Source of the DNA: Anseranas semipalmata
Lineage: Eukaryota; Chordata; Aves; Anseriformes; Anseranatidae
NCBI GenBank assembly: GCA_013399115.1
Contig: VXAA01004301.1
Location: forward strand, 310,580-374,579
Direction of reading: 5' to 3'
Length of the DNA: 64,000 nucleotides
Shown: piece after piece, positions 1 through 10,900 of the stretch
Layout of the letters: every line of letters starts with the position of its first letter
Numbering within the stretch: position 1 is the first letter of the stretch
The notes under the pieces: model-generated
Database searches by the model: none
Told to the model about the DNA's origin: nothing
Seen by the model: only the letters and a program-made list of their open reading frames with translations
Translations under genes and position numbers: made by a program

Positions 1-2366
1 TGGGAACCATCGTAATCAGGACTTCACCACTGAAGCCTAGGAACGATTTTGCGGAGGGTCATGTTGCGTCTTGTCTAGGGCTTTCGCAAATTAAAAATCT
101 ATTTATATATGAATTTTAAATCAAAGCACAAACATTTTGTGCTTTGATTTAAAGCACTTACATTTTTCTCTTCACCTCAAACATGGAGTGTGTTCAGCAT
201 TCTCATTTGAATGTACGCGAGCATAAGTCCTGGGAAAGATGTTTTCTTCAGCAATCAAATAGGCTCTCTGTTCATGCTGCTAGATTTCTGACATAAGAAA
301 CCAGATGAGACAAGAGGATGGCAAATTGTTGAATTGTTGTCATTGTAAGCCCTCCCAAGAGGGGAACCAAGGCAAGATGCGAGACCTGAACTTTCCAATG
401 GGATGTACTGCTGTAGATGGTCTTTTCCATCTAGTTTCCATTTCTCCCTTGCCTCAGGAGTTTTCCAGTTGGGTTAGGAAGGACCAAGTATTACTGCATG
501 TATGGGTTTTCTCTGGACATTGACTATTCAGGCTGCAGTGCTAATGTAAAATTTTTATGATAGAATAATGCCTGCTGTTGAATATCAAAGGGAAAAAAAA
601 ATCTAGGGAAAGAGAAAAATAGAGGAATTTTTTTCTAGTTGATTTGTATTTCAGGAGCATTGAAACCACTTTGTAATTTTACTTTTCAGGTAAATATCAT
701 TCCAACTCCAAACGCGAGTTGGTTTGAAAGCAAAATTGATGCTAAGTGGGATTTTCTAGTGCATCGCAAGAGAGTCTGTGAAATTTTTTTGGTTATAAAG
801 CCCAGGTGCTTTGTTTCATTTGGAAATTCTGACCAGTGGCACACTGAATGTTCTCCAGGTGTTGCAGTCTTGAGTAACAATCCCATTGACTGCTAATTTA
901 TAGTGCTCATTAGCCTGGAGGTAGCAGGGGAAAGGGTAGAGTCTGTGACTGTCCCTGTAGCTCAGTAGCATTTTTTGGCTTGTGTGGGTCAGTCATGGCT
1001 TGGGTCCTTGTAGCACTACAGTCTCTGGGTTGCTATTTCTTCAGTATAAATAATACATATGAATATGATGCCCAAATCCTTTCTGGGGAGTTTTAGAAAC
1101 TTTATTCAAAACTTACAGATATCAGTACCTTCAGTGCAGCTTACCCCAGCAATGAGTGAATTATTCTGGAGTGTCCAGAAAGTGGGTCTCTTACCTTGAT
1201 TCCTTCCTCTATTCAAATACTTGCACTTGACATTATTTGATGGCAAACGTTCTTCTCCTGGTTATAATTTATGAACCTGCATTAGACTGCTTTCATCTAT
1301 AGACTAGAAGCACCCCCCTTCCAATGCCTCTTTCCTCCCAAGATCCATGAAGAGCTTCATTTCAACAGGCAAAATAGCACTGGAACCAAAATCAAGACCT
1401 GTAGGCAAAGGAACAGTGAGGGAAGGCAAGATATTTGAATTGACAGATTTCTTCAGTCATCCACCAGCAGAGTCCAGGGTAGAATTTAGCACATAGGAAG
1501 TCATTTCCGTGTAGACTGAGACCAAAGTTATCCATGAGCAGAAAAACAATATGAAAAACTCTCATAGTTTGGGTTCATCTGCTGATGTAGTTTTCTTCTG
1601 TGTCAAGCTCATAGAACTTGCTATCTTCACAGCATGCTGGGTGGTAGATGGAAAACGCTAGTTAATGCTTAACCAAGCTATTTTTCTGATGCTGTGGATG
1701 TTTAAATTACTGAAATTCAATGATATGTTATATTAGCAGCAATATATATTTGTAAGTGAATGTGTAGAGACATTGTGTTCAGCAGAAGGGCTGTTTGGGC
1801 AGAAGGAGAGGAAAGCCTACTCCTTATGCCTCTGGCAAACTTCCATAACTGGCTCACCCTGACTGGATAAGATTTGTTATTTGTAGAGCAGTGGCTGCCT
1901 GGAGAAATGCTGTAGCAGCGAGCTTAGCCTGTGTGTCTAGCAGCAGCCTTTTTTAATTGCAGCAGTGGGTGGAAAATGCATTAGCCTCATATATTACTGC
2001 TGGGGGGTTGACGGCATCCATTCTCACAGGATTGCTATATGCTCCATATTCCTATATGGAATTCTCTTCAACCTCTTCTTTTTCCTTTCTTTCTCTTGAG
2101 ACATTGCCTGTGGTACCCTCATTTCCTGCATCCTTTGCTAGTTAAGGTAGGGGATGGAAGAACCCTGCTACCAACCTAAGCTCCTTCATGATGCCACAAA
2201 GTGGGAAAGAGGCTTTTCAGTTGTCATTCAGTGGCTGCCCTTTTGTCTGGTTTCAGGAAAAATAAAAAATGAAGTAAAGAGGAGAGAATGAGAATTACTA
2301 GTAAAAGGAAAATAACATGATTCTCCATAGAGTATTCACAGAAGTTTCTACTTTCCTCCATCTTAC
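1..2366. other. Non-coding AT-rich DNA
   Basis: All frames are broken by frequent stops and no protein family is recognisable. The only clear internal structure is the inverted repeat at 115-153, annotated separately. The first 120 bases contain several CpGs and AT-rich words and could be the edge of a regulatory element, but this is only an impression. Otherwise the stretch reads as ordinary intergenic or intronic vertebrate sequence. Confidence 0.6.
115..153. repeat. Perfect 18-bp inverted repeat, 3-nt spacer
   Basis: Bases 115-132 (TTTAAATCAAAGCACAAA) are the exact reverse complement of 136-153, separated by CAT. Each arm contains ATCAAAG, which matches the TCF/LEF HMG-box core (A/T)(A/T)CAAAG, so the element presents two TCF-like cores in inverted orientation. 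Symmetry stops immediately outside (114/154). The 3-nt loop is too tight for a normal pre-miRNA. It may be a transcription-factor palindrome, a relic of a tiny palindromic transposon, or a chance cruciform-prone sequence. The symmetry is observed; any function is inference. Confidence 0.9.
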
Positions 2367-2437
2367 CTTGCACTGAGATATCTGGAAACTTCCCTCTTTC
2401 AGTACTGCCTGAGCAACTCTACAGAAGTGTCTGCTCA
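2367..2437 (-). other. Exon-like segment, minus strand
   Basis: Read on the minus strand, a pyrimidine-rich acceptor (CTGTTTCCTATATCTTCAG) precedes 71 nt that end in AAG, followed by the donor GTAAGATG. One frame (2 nt plus 23 codons) is open and the other two contain stops. No protein similarity is recognised. Segments this short with decent splice sites occur by chance in long vertebrate introns, so this is a candidate for transcript checking, not a called exon. Confidence 0.15.
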
Positions 2438-4447
2438 CTGAAGATATAGGAAACAGCATAACCTGCCAGTGCCTTTTTTATATAGCTGCCTATATCTGTC
2501 CTCAGCAGAAATGTTGGCGGCCAACATGTGCTAACATTTTCCCGGGGGCTGCCAGTGTGAGTATGCAGGTGATATTACAATGGACAGGGTGGGGTGGCAG
2601 AAGGAATAATTTAAAGAAATAATTCAGGCAGCCCCAGCTGGCTGCGTCATGAAGTCTGCCACTCCAGCACAGCTCATCTGGATGGATGGGAACCAGCCTC
2701 AGAATAGCAAAGCTCAGCACTAACTTCCCCAGGGAAAAGTTGTTCATGCTGTGTACCTGCGAGGCATTTATATAGCATTACTCTGTGCGTAGTGCATCCT
2801 CCTGCTGTCTGGTGCTACTAGTAACAGTGAAATATTGACTGAGATGTGCTGTGGGTAAGATCACACCCTACTGGTTTTGAAGGTAAAAACGTCCTCTGCC
2901 CTGTGCAAGCCTGCAAATAGGGTGTTTTGATAAGTATACCTGAAGTTGTACTGCCTTTGAGGATGAGGATCCGCAATTTTCTTTATCTCTGAAAATGCAC
3001 AGGGAAAGCACCAGAAATCACAAAACACGCAAAGCTGAAGAAACTTTGCATCTGTTTTTGGCAACTCTTCCATCTGTCATAAACTTGAGAAAATGAGCCT
3101 TCTCCTGCAAGTGTAGATGGGAATTGTGCTTGTGAGTGTGAGGGGCAAATCTTTACTTCTGTCTGTGCACAAACTAAAAAGGTTTGTAGCTTTCCTTATT
3201 TTGGGAGAGAAACCTGAATATTGGTTTAAGCTCCTAAGCTTTGGGAGAGAACTTCAAATCTCACTTTAAAATCTTATAACTTCCTAGCTTCCAGATCTGT
3301 CTTGTGAGGGCTCCAATACATAGGGTGGTGAGTGGCAGTAAAACTTTAGATTAAATACATGCAAAATATGCTTAACTTGAAAACAAATCCTTGCACTTCA
3401 GATGTTGGACTCTGTTATAAACGGATACAGTAACACTGGTAAAGAAACCCCAAGTTCATTTCAGCCAATATGTGGGCTGGTTTGCAAAGCATTAGTTTGT
3501 AGTTTGAGCCCCCAAGTAATATTTAGCCTTTCTACTACCACTGGTGCCTTGTGCCATTTCTTAACATAAGAAATTTGGTTCTTATCTTCAGAGGCTTAAT
3601 CAGGAATTTGGTTTAAGAGAAGGCTGTGCAGGTTCCCTTGCCAGCATAACTCGCTCTGTTTTATGAGTGCATGCGATGACCTCTGTGTCTTCATACGGGC
3701 TGTTTACAGCATGACTGCAAAGATAAATGGGACATGGTTAAAGCTGTTAAATTCCAGTATTCCCTTACTGCACAGTAAGTCATGAACTCTACTAAAAGAA
3801 ATAATTTGGAAAGAAAAGTGATGTGAAGTGCATCTCTTCTAATAAGGGCATATGATAATTTCAAGAAATATTGTCCATTATGAGTCTTTGTGGAACTGCA
3901 TCTGTTCATGAAAACTGAACCAAAATTGCAAATCATTCTATAAATGCTAACTGAAATAAAATGGCTCTATTTTAAATATTTATGGTTTGTCTCTTTTGGT
4001 TTCAGATAATCAAATAATTTATTTCATGGAATTCAGAATTAATGTACATAAAAAAGACCAACAAAGAAAAACCTTCCTCTGAATATTTTTTTTAGCATCT
4101 CTCTTCCCCTGTTCTGGGAGAGGAAATTCTGCAAACCAAATCTGAACTCAGGAAAGGGAGGTCCTAGTAAACTTGCTGTGCCAAAGGAAAACACAAAAGG
4201 TAAAATATAGCATCATCCAGAAGACTCCCCTCAGTTACACATCTTCTTTGAAAGACGCAGCTCTTGTCCAGATCACAACAGTTTAATGTGATGCAGAACG
4301 CTTTTACCAAAGAGCAGAAATTACTAAGAGCGTTTACAGATGAGCATTTTAAAAATGGCTAATATGAAATGTTCTCTTTGTATCAAAGCATCAATGGGTG
4401 GAGTGTTTCCTTTACGTTTTCACAGATAAAGTGTTTGTTTCTTACAG
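2438..4447. other. Non-coding DNA, no recognisable features
   Basis: No open frame of protein-like composition, no simple repeat of note and no recognised dispersed repeat. The reading frames present are short and shared between strands, as expected for random sequence. Confidence 0.6.
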
Positions 4448-4487
4448 TGACTCACTCAGAGATTAGCATTTCAAGAACCGAGCCAAG
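4448..4487 (+). other. Exon-like 40-nt segment
   Basis: The sequence GTGTTTGTTTCTTACAG, a strong acceptor-like signal, directly precedes 40 nt ending in CCAAG, followed by GTAAAAG as donor. One of three frames is open across it. Joining it to the candidate microexon at 4783 in that open frame would create an early stop (read in register only), so the two do not form a coding pair. It is more likely a pseudoexon or non-coding exon. Confidence 0.12.
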
Positions 4488-4782
4488 GTAAAAGAATTTG
4501 TTCTGCCTTTTCTAATTCATCTGCTAAACATGTTTATTTCTAGACAACTTGCACATTGAGTAGCATTTACTGTACTTTATTTCTATATTCTGCTTAGTCT
4601 TTTTTTCAGGCTTGGCCCCTGGCAAATGATTAAAAGTTTTAAGTGACACCTAGTGCCCTGTTAAGTTGCTAAGTCCAACAATAGCATCTGGAAATGATAT
4701 CTCTTTAGGTGAATTCTTGGAAGAGAATTTAACTGTAATTCCCCCTTTACCTTCCTTTCCGTTCTTATCTTCTTTCCTTCAG

Positions 4783-4809
4783 GAGCTGACAGGGAAAAAT
4801 AAAGACGAG
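4783..4809 (+). other. Candidate 27-nt microexon
   Basis: A pyrimidine-dominated tract covers roughly 4739-4780 and ends in TTCCTTCAG. It is followed by 27 nt (nine codons, one frame reading ELTGKNKDE) and then GTATGA, a moderate donor. The length is a multiple of three and the read-through peptide is hydrophilic, as in neuronal microexons. Nothing upstream or downstream ties it to a gene. The tract and dinucleotides are seen directly; exon status is speculative. Confidence 0.15.
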
Positions 4810-5770
4810 GTATGAGGCAATGATATAAAACCTGTGTACATGTAAATCCAAGTTACTGTATATAAAAGGAAGAAAAACAAAATCAGAACAGCACTGGGAG
4901 TTATGTGATGGGAAATCTGGAAGGTTTTTGTTTCATCCTGCATTTAAGAAAATTGCAGTTGATGGGAATCTTGATACGGGCAATGAAAAGCAGCGATGTA
5001 CAGCTCTGTTCTAGGGGTGAGAAGAGCCAGAATGAAAAGTTGGTGAATAATTTTTCTGCTTTGAAAAGCATTAACTTCATTAATGTCCTACTGACAAAGG
5101 CTATAGCATGGTCAATCTATAGACAAAAGCTTCAAAAGGAGTTAATGTTATACAAAAGACATTCAGAGATCTTTGCGTCAAAATAACACTTCCATGTTTA
5201 TACTTAAGAGTTAGTCATTAAAGTTTGTCAGCATGTTTTGCGTGGGTTGGGATAATGATTTCTGTAAGACTGTTATAGTCTAGCTGGGAAAAACAGTGCT
5301 TCTCATGTGAGTTTTGTCACTTTAGAATTTATGCAACTGAAAATGCCTGGAGAAATTATTAGTTGTAGATAGCTATATTTGGTGATTTGGGCTGGTTAAG
5401 AAAAGGCACAATTCACATTATGTTTGTAATATATTTGTAATATATTAATTACTATACATTAAACCCACACAAAGGTAGAACAGCTGACATAGTTGGAAGC
5501 CATTTGGATCCCAATGCTGAAATTGAGGTAAGGATTTATATGTAATCCCCCATGTCCAAAACAGAAGACATACACCTTCACTTCAGGACGCGGGGCAGCA
5601 GCTTTCTGGTCGTGATGGAGGAAGCTGGGGTGTGTAACAGTGTTTGAGTATCTTCCTATGGTGTTGCAGGGAACGGTGCCAGGCTGCTTTGACTTCCCAC
5701 TTGGTCTAAATTGTTCTTCAGCCTTATGACCTGCATTGTCTTACTACAGGGGTAGTAAAATCCCAAAACA
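4810..5770. other. Non-coding AT-rich DNA
   Basis: AT-rich sequence with a local direct duplication of TTTGTAATATA near 5423-5446. No recognisable gene or dispersed repeat. Confidence 0.55.
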
Positions 5771-5951
5771 CAGACCCCAGTATTAGCATAGCCAAGCTCC
5801 GTGTAAAAAACTCACAGTAAAACAGCCTCACTGCAGCCAAACCACATGTAAAAGCAAGCTGTGAAACAGACTCAACACTGCCAAACCACATGTAAAAGCA
5901 TGCTGAAAACCACCCTCCGCATAGCCAAATTATTTATAAATTGGTGATGAA
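5771..5951 (+). repeat. Degenerate ~43-bp tandem array, about four units
   Basis: Units lie at 5771-5822, 5823-5866, 5867-5909 and 5910-5951. Units two and three share a 21-nt identical block beginning GCCAAACCACATGTAAAAG. Units one and four keep only the frame of the repeat (AGCCAA core, CAG or CCA start, AAA end). The gradient of identity suggests an old minisatellite with a more recent central duplication. The flanks (5640-6200) have no other repeat that I recognise. An LTR-internal repeat is possible but unsupported. Confidence 0.75.
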
Positions 5952-6577
5952 CAGTCAAGGTCTGTGTATTTATTGGAACAACTCAAGGCTGTGGAGAATT
6001 GCTCGCACAATTCACCTTCTCTCCCACCTAATGTCCAAGCAAATCCATCCAGCGATGCACTGGACAGAGCTACTCCCAAGCCTGAAGTCACCAGGTATGA
6101 AAAGTGGCTCTAGCAGGAATAAATACATCACAGTGTTTTTGAGATCAACCTGCTCCATATCTGAAAGTAGTAAGCAAAAGAATCAAGCCTGGAAAGAGTA
6201 GAGGGATAATTTTTCTTGTCTGATTCAGACAGAACTGATACTGCTGAGTTATTCCCTCTAATACATCTTATTAACCTTTCTGACCACAGTGAGAGAGAAT
6301 CAGTCAGTCAAGCGATGGAAAGAAACATCTGGCTCTTGTGATTAATCTTTTCAGCTAGAAATGAGTGAGATACAATTAGGAATCCCATTTTCAGTTGTAC
6401 TGACTTCAAAAAGTCATCTTAAAAAATTACTACAAAACAGGGATAACTGTAAGACTTGAGCTACCAATTCACTGATGTTTCACAACCTGAAATGCAGAGA
6501 CTTTTTAAATGGCTTTGTGACACATTTCACGCGTTATCATTGCAGTTTGTTTTTCATAAAAAAGTATTTTGGGGTTT
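5952..6577. other. Non-coding DNA
   Basis: No domain, repeat or RNA is recognised. The short open frame at 5941-6201 begins inside the last tandem unit and has no protein-like features. Confidence 0.5.
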
Positions 6578-6765
6578 TACAGCCTTTTTCTTACAATAGG
6601 TCTCAGGGCACCTCACAAAGGAGCTCAGTATCATCATCTCCATTACACAGCCATAGAAACTGTAACAGGGAGACATGAAGTGACTTGCCCAATGTTGTGC
6701 GGGAGGTCAATGGCAGACCTTAGTGCAGAACCTGCATCTTCTGAGCCCTCATTTCTAGCTTTATA
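6578..6765 (-). mobile_element. MIR-family SINE relic
   Basis: On the plus strand the order of diagnostic words follows the reverse complement of MIR: a 'cacctcacaa' segment, 'catcatctccatt' in place of 'tattatccccatt', a degraded 'gaaactg...caggga', then 'gaagtgacttgccca' and 'tcaatggcaga'. The element is strongly diverged, as expected for a SINE mobilised before the amniote radiation. It has no intact promoter boxes and no target-site duplication that I can see. Confidence 0.65.
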
Positions 6766-7291
6766 AATATTCTTCTTAATTATCAAAGAGGGTTTGTGTA
6801 GTAAAAGGCTCCTCACAGAAGCCAGTAGAAATGCATTTAAGGGTGTGCTCAACCAGTGAGAGTTAGTTTTGCTTTTCTCTTGCACTGTTTTGTTTGAACA
6901 TGTTGTTGTTTAATATGCCATTAGGGAGTTTGGGAACTGACTTCTGTGGGATAATCCAAGATTCCCGGCCTTTGACACACAGCGTGGCTGTTGAAATCAG
7001 GGGTCATGGCTTCCCCAGGTGTAAAGCAGAAGGCTTGACTGGCTTAGGTGAAGAAATTTCAGTACATACAAGCTGAGTATTTAGCTAGGGGACCAAACTT
7101 GCATTCAGTGTAAGGGAGGCATTAATCTGTTAAAATCACATTTACATTTAAAAATTAAATTAATAGATTTTTCTTTATCCATCTCCAGCTGAGCAGTCTG
7201 TCAGGATGTCAATACCATAACTTATTTACACGTGTTGCTAAGTTCTCTAAATGCAATATTAGACAACTTGTTTTTCTGTTACTCATTCCAG
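6766..7291. other. Non-coding DNA
   Basis: No gene or repeat recognised. The last 60 bases contain branch-point-like CTAA words and a T-rich tract leading to the acceptor-like CAG at 7289-7291. Confidence 0.5.
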
Positions 7292-7379
7292 GCTCATCTT
7301 TGCAGTCGTGCCCGATTGAATGTTACCAGCAGATGGAGAAGCGTGGAGCCGGACTGGTACAGAGCAGCATGGGGTTACG
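7292..7379 (+). other. Exon-like 88-nt segment with good splice signals
   Basis: A T-rich tract (TTGTTTTTCTGTTACTCATTCCAG) precedes the segment, which ends in TTACG followed by GTAAGG. Several CpGs are kept inside (CGTG, CCCG, GCGT, GCCGG), more than in the flanks. Two frames are open end to end. One gives a Q, E, K and G-rich peptide including CYQQMEKRGAGLVQSSMGLR, the other begins AHLCSRARL. I recognise neither. It could be a coding exon of a long-intron gene, a lncRNA exon, or a pseudoexon. Signals are visible; expression is unknown. Confidence 0.25.
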
Positions 7380-7876
7380 GTAAGGTGCGTGGCTTCCTGC
7401 CCGCTGCATGGCTGATACTTGCCGCACTCTAGTCACAAATGCTAGCTATTGACAGGTGAAAAGAGGGATCAGGAGCAAGCCTTTAAGCATGTTTTGCTGT
7501 CATCTGTACCTTTTCTACTCCTGTGGAAAAAGGCCACAGGTTCAGGCCTGTGAACAGCTGACACTATAACTCTGCCCTTATGTTCCCAGCTTATGCTATT
7601 CAGCTCGTTAAGTCCCTCTTTCACTCCTTTGTGCATTGACCAAAACAGCAGCAATCACAACATCAGCCAGTGTTACCTGGGTGTCTCCCCAGGGCAATGC
7701 CAGCCCAAGTGGAGAGGAGGATGTGAGTGCGATGGAGTCAGCTCTCCACACTGCATCTGTCCTGCTCTAGCAGAAGTTGGTCCACTTGGTAGAGACCTGA
7801 GCATCTCATTATCTTTGAGAGAAATCATGGAGGAGCTGACATTTCAAAGCAGAGCTGAAACTCTCTGCAATATGTT
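7380..7876. other. Non-coding DNA
   Basis: GC is slightly higher than in the flanks. The reading frame at 7593-7970 runs into the AAAC repeat and shows no domain. Nothing else is recognised. Confidence 0.5.
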
Positions 7877-7924
7877 AAAAACAAAAACAAACAAACAAAA
7901 ACAAACAAACAAACAAACAAAAAC
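7877..7924 (+). repeat. (AAAC)n microsatellite
   Basis: An imperfect run of AAAC/AAAAC units about 48 bp long. It may be a decayed A-rich tail, but no retroelement body is recognised upstream. Confidence 0.95.
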
Positions 7925-10900
7925 CCTCAGTATTGTCTCTAAGAAGTACCAGCTAGTGTATTTAAGATAAACATGTTACATACTCGACTCATACAAAGTA
8001 TTTTCTCAGGACTATACTGATGATAGTAAAAATGCCTAAAGTAATATATGAAATAAAACAGCCCCACGTCTCAAAAGCGATCTTGTAAAGCCCAGTGACA
8101 TTACAACTCAGCAATGAGTCTGACTAAAGGGGAAGAAACAGCAGGGCAGCAAGTGAGGAAGGGGAACCACTGCTATACAACATGGAGATCTAGGGTAAAA
8201 TCCTGAATGTCCATTTTGCTATTGATTTGAATTTTTTTGATTGTTGTAAGAGTAAATGAAGGAGGGGGAGGCATGAAAATATTTAAATGCAAGAATTGCT
8301 TTTTTATCCATGATTATGGATTTATATTCTGTTAATTGCTTTTATGCTATTTTGCTGATCTCTCTTATATCCATATGTATGCTTTTACATCTCATTATCT
8401 GATGTACTTTAACAAAATATGTGAACTTAAGAACAAAAAGCCAAACAAAGCCCACATTTGCTCATGCCAAATCTTATCTCTTTAAGATAGAAGGTTAATC
8501 GCGTACACAGCCACAGTGTGGTTAAAAATAATCCTTCTGTCTCTGTGAAAATTATACTTTATAATCGGCTTTTAACTAGCTCCACCACCACCAAATCAAC
8601 ATGTATATGTATATTCTTCTACTTTACAAAGCTAGAGGCTCTGCAGATCACGAGGCAGATTCATATCTCCCGAAACGCTTGTCACTTCAATACTCCATCA
8701 AATCGCTGTGGATAGAATTATTTTTTCCCACTTGGAATTCAGTGGGAAAATCTTTCCTGGATTTCAGCAAACGCCCCAAGCCAGGGACTGATTTGGCAAG
8801 GTCAGACTGAAAACATCTCTCCACACTTACTTAGAGCAAGGCACGGCTCAAACCCTGCTTTGTCCAGCTGTCAAAAGCCTGAAGTGGGAAGTTAGTTCAG
8901 CCGCAGAGACAGAGATTGATCAACTAGAAATATATCCGTCGGAACCTGGGAGCTGAGGTGTCTCAGGATCCTTCTCCCTAGGCTTTTCAGCAATCATCCC
9001 TGCCAGAAATACAACAAACACACATTCTTTTCTTAGCTCCTTCAGTATCTAGTAAGACTCAGTTTGACAGCTCCAGCTTCTGGATTCCTGCCGCAGCAGC
9101 CCACTCCTGCTTGTATGCTCTTGAGATAGGAGTCAGTGGGGGCAGGACCTGTTAAATACATAGGCACTGGGAGAAATGGGTTCAGAAATACTTCCTCTTC
9201 AGTGGGAGCTGGGAAAGAAAATTTAATTGAACTACTCTACCCCTCTCACAAGGCCAGTAGGGAGAAAACCCATGAGGATTACTTAGGACTTTAGAGCCAG
9301 ATAATTTAGGAGTTCAGAGCCACTGTGTCTGTGAAAGAGCAAGGTCACTTTTGTCATGCCCTGCTTGCCTTGAACAGACTCGGGAATTAAACCCATAACC
9401 CCCACCCTAGATCCTCCATGGTGGGAGTGAAATCTGAAAGAGAAAGAGCACAGCCTGAGCTTCTCCTCTTGGGCAAGAGTCATAGAGGAAATTTCGCTGG
9501 GGAAATCATGTCTCCTGATGTGTGAGCTGAAAAGATGAGGTGGTGATGAAATAAATAGGAAAATCCATAAAAACCTGTAAACAGTCAATTTTCTGACTAG
9601 CTACAGGAGGTTATCAAAATGGTGGCAAACTCCCATTTCCATCTAGCCCCTCTTAAATCCTACAAGTGCTAGCTCTCTGTTTAGATGAGTGGAGAGGCTC
9701 ACTGAATTTGTCTCACTATAATCAGGCACAAGAACAGAACAAGTACAAAAACAGTAGTTAGGGGTTTCCTCCCCAGTTTAAAAATATCCTAACCTCATCA
9801 ATGACCTTGATAAAGAGAATTTCTTTTACCTTAAGCCCTCCAATTTCTCAGCCAGTCATTAATCCTTAGGATGTGCCCTTTGCCTTCAACCTTATTGGAC
9901 AATCAAACCTATTTCTTGCCTGCCTTTGGGGCAGATAACGTCAAAATATTAGGTCTCAGAAAAACTAGATGAATTTGCTTCCGGGAGGGAAGATACTAAA
10001 ATTAAAGAGCAGTGCTTATGTAAAGTACTGACTCTAATTATCCTTGCTTCTTTTTTAATCTTGTCCGTTGTTTCATACAGAATTATCGTATTTCCAGAAC
10101 TATTTAACGACCCCATTCTTATTGTTGAATGGTTTTATTTCTAAGTCTCTAACTTATATTCTGGGCACTCCTGAAAACAATTGGACCCCAGACTATCAAC
10201 TCCTTCGAGATTGCTTTATTTTGTGTGCCTTAGTACCATGTTTTCTGGGAAGATCACCGCTGGACCCATGAGAGATAAGGGAAAGCTTGAAAGTGGTACT
10301 TCATTTTGGTATTTTTACAGTATTCCCCAATGGTATGTTTGCAGCAGTTAGGAGGAAAAAAAAAAGGTAATGAAGAAATGTACATCAATCAAAGCAGTTA
10401 ATCAGAACAAAATGCTGATTTCTGTCTCCTGTTCCATTTCTTTTTGGATGGAGTATAGTTGCTGATATGTATGCTGGTCTTCTAATCCTTTAATGGGGGC
10501 ACAGGCTTTTGAAGACTCCCTCTCAGAGGTGCTATTACCAAATATATGCTTCTAATTTAACTTCTCATGCCATATTACAGTAGCCCGAAGCAATTGTAGG
10601 TGTTGGGTTTGTGAGAAAAGCCCAATGTTGATGTTTATCAGATGACCTTTTAAAGGGTAATGTGGGGGTTATCCATTGGCATGATTAAGACCATATGTAG
10701 ATCACTTTTCCCAGGCATTTCTTACTGCTTTTCAAAATCCCATCTATTTTTACCCAAATTCAGCCAGGTACCTTTCATCTCTGGTATGTTTATGGGCATT
10801 ATGAAATGAGAATGAAACAAAGTGTTTGCTTTTTTGGAGTAATTTCTATTTGAAAAGTCAAGACAGCTTGACTGCATAAATATATATATATTGTCAGCAC

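Noticed and set aside
5640..6200. Possible LTR containing the tandem array
   Set aside because: I could not find matching terminal sequences, a target-site duplication, a primer-binding site or any retroviral coding remnant nearby.
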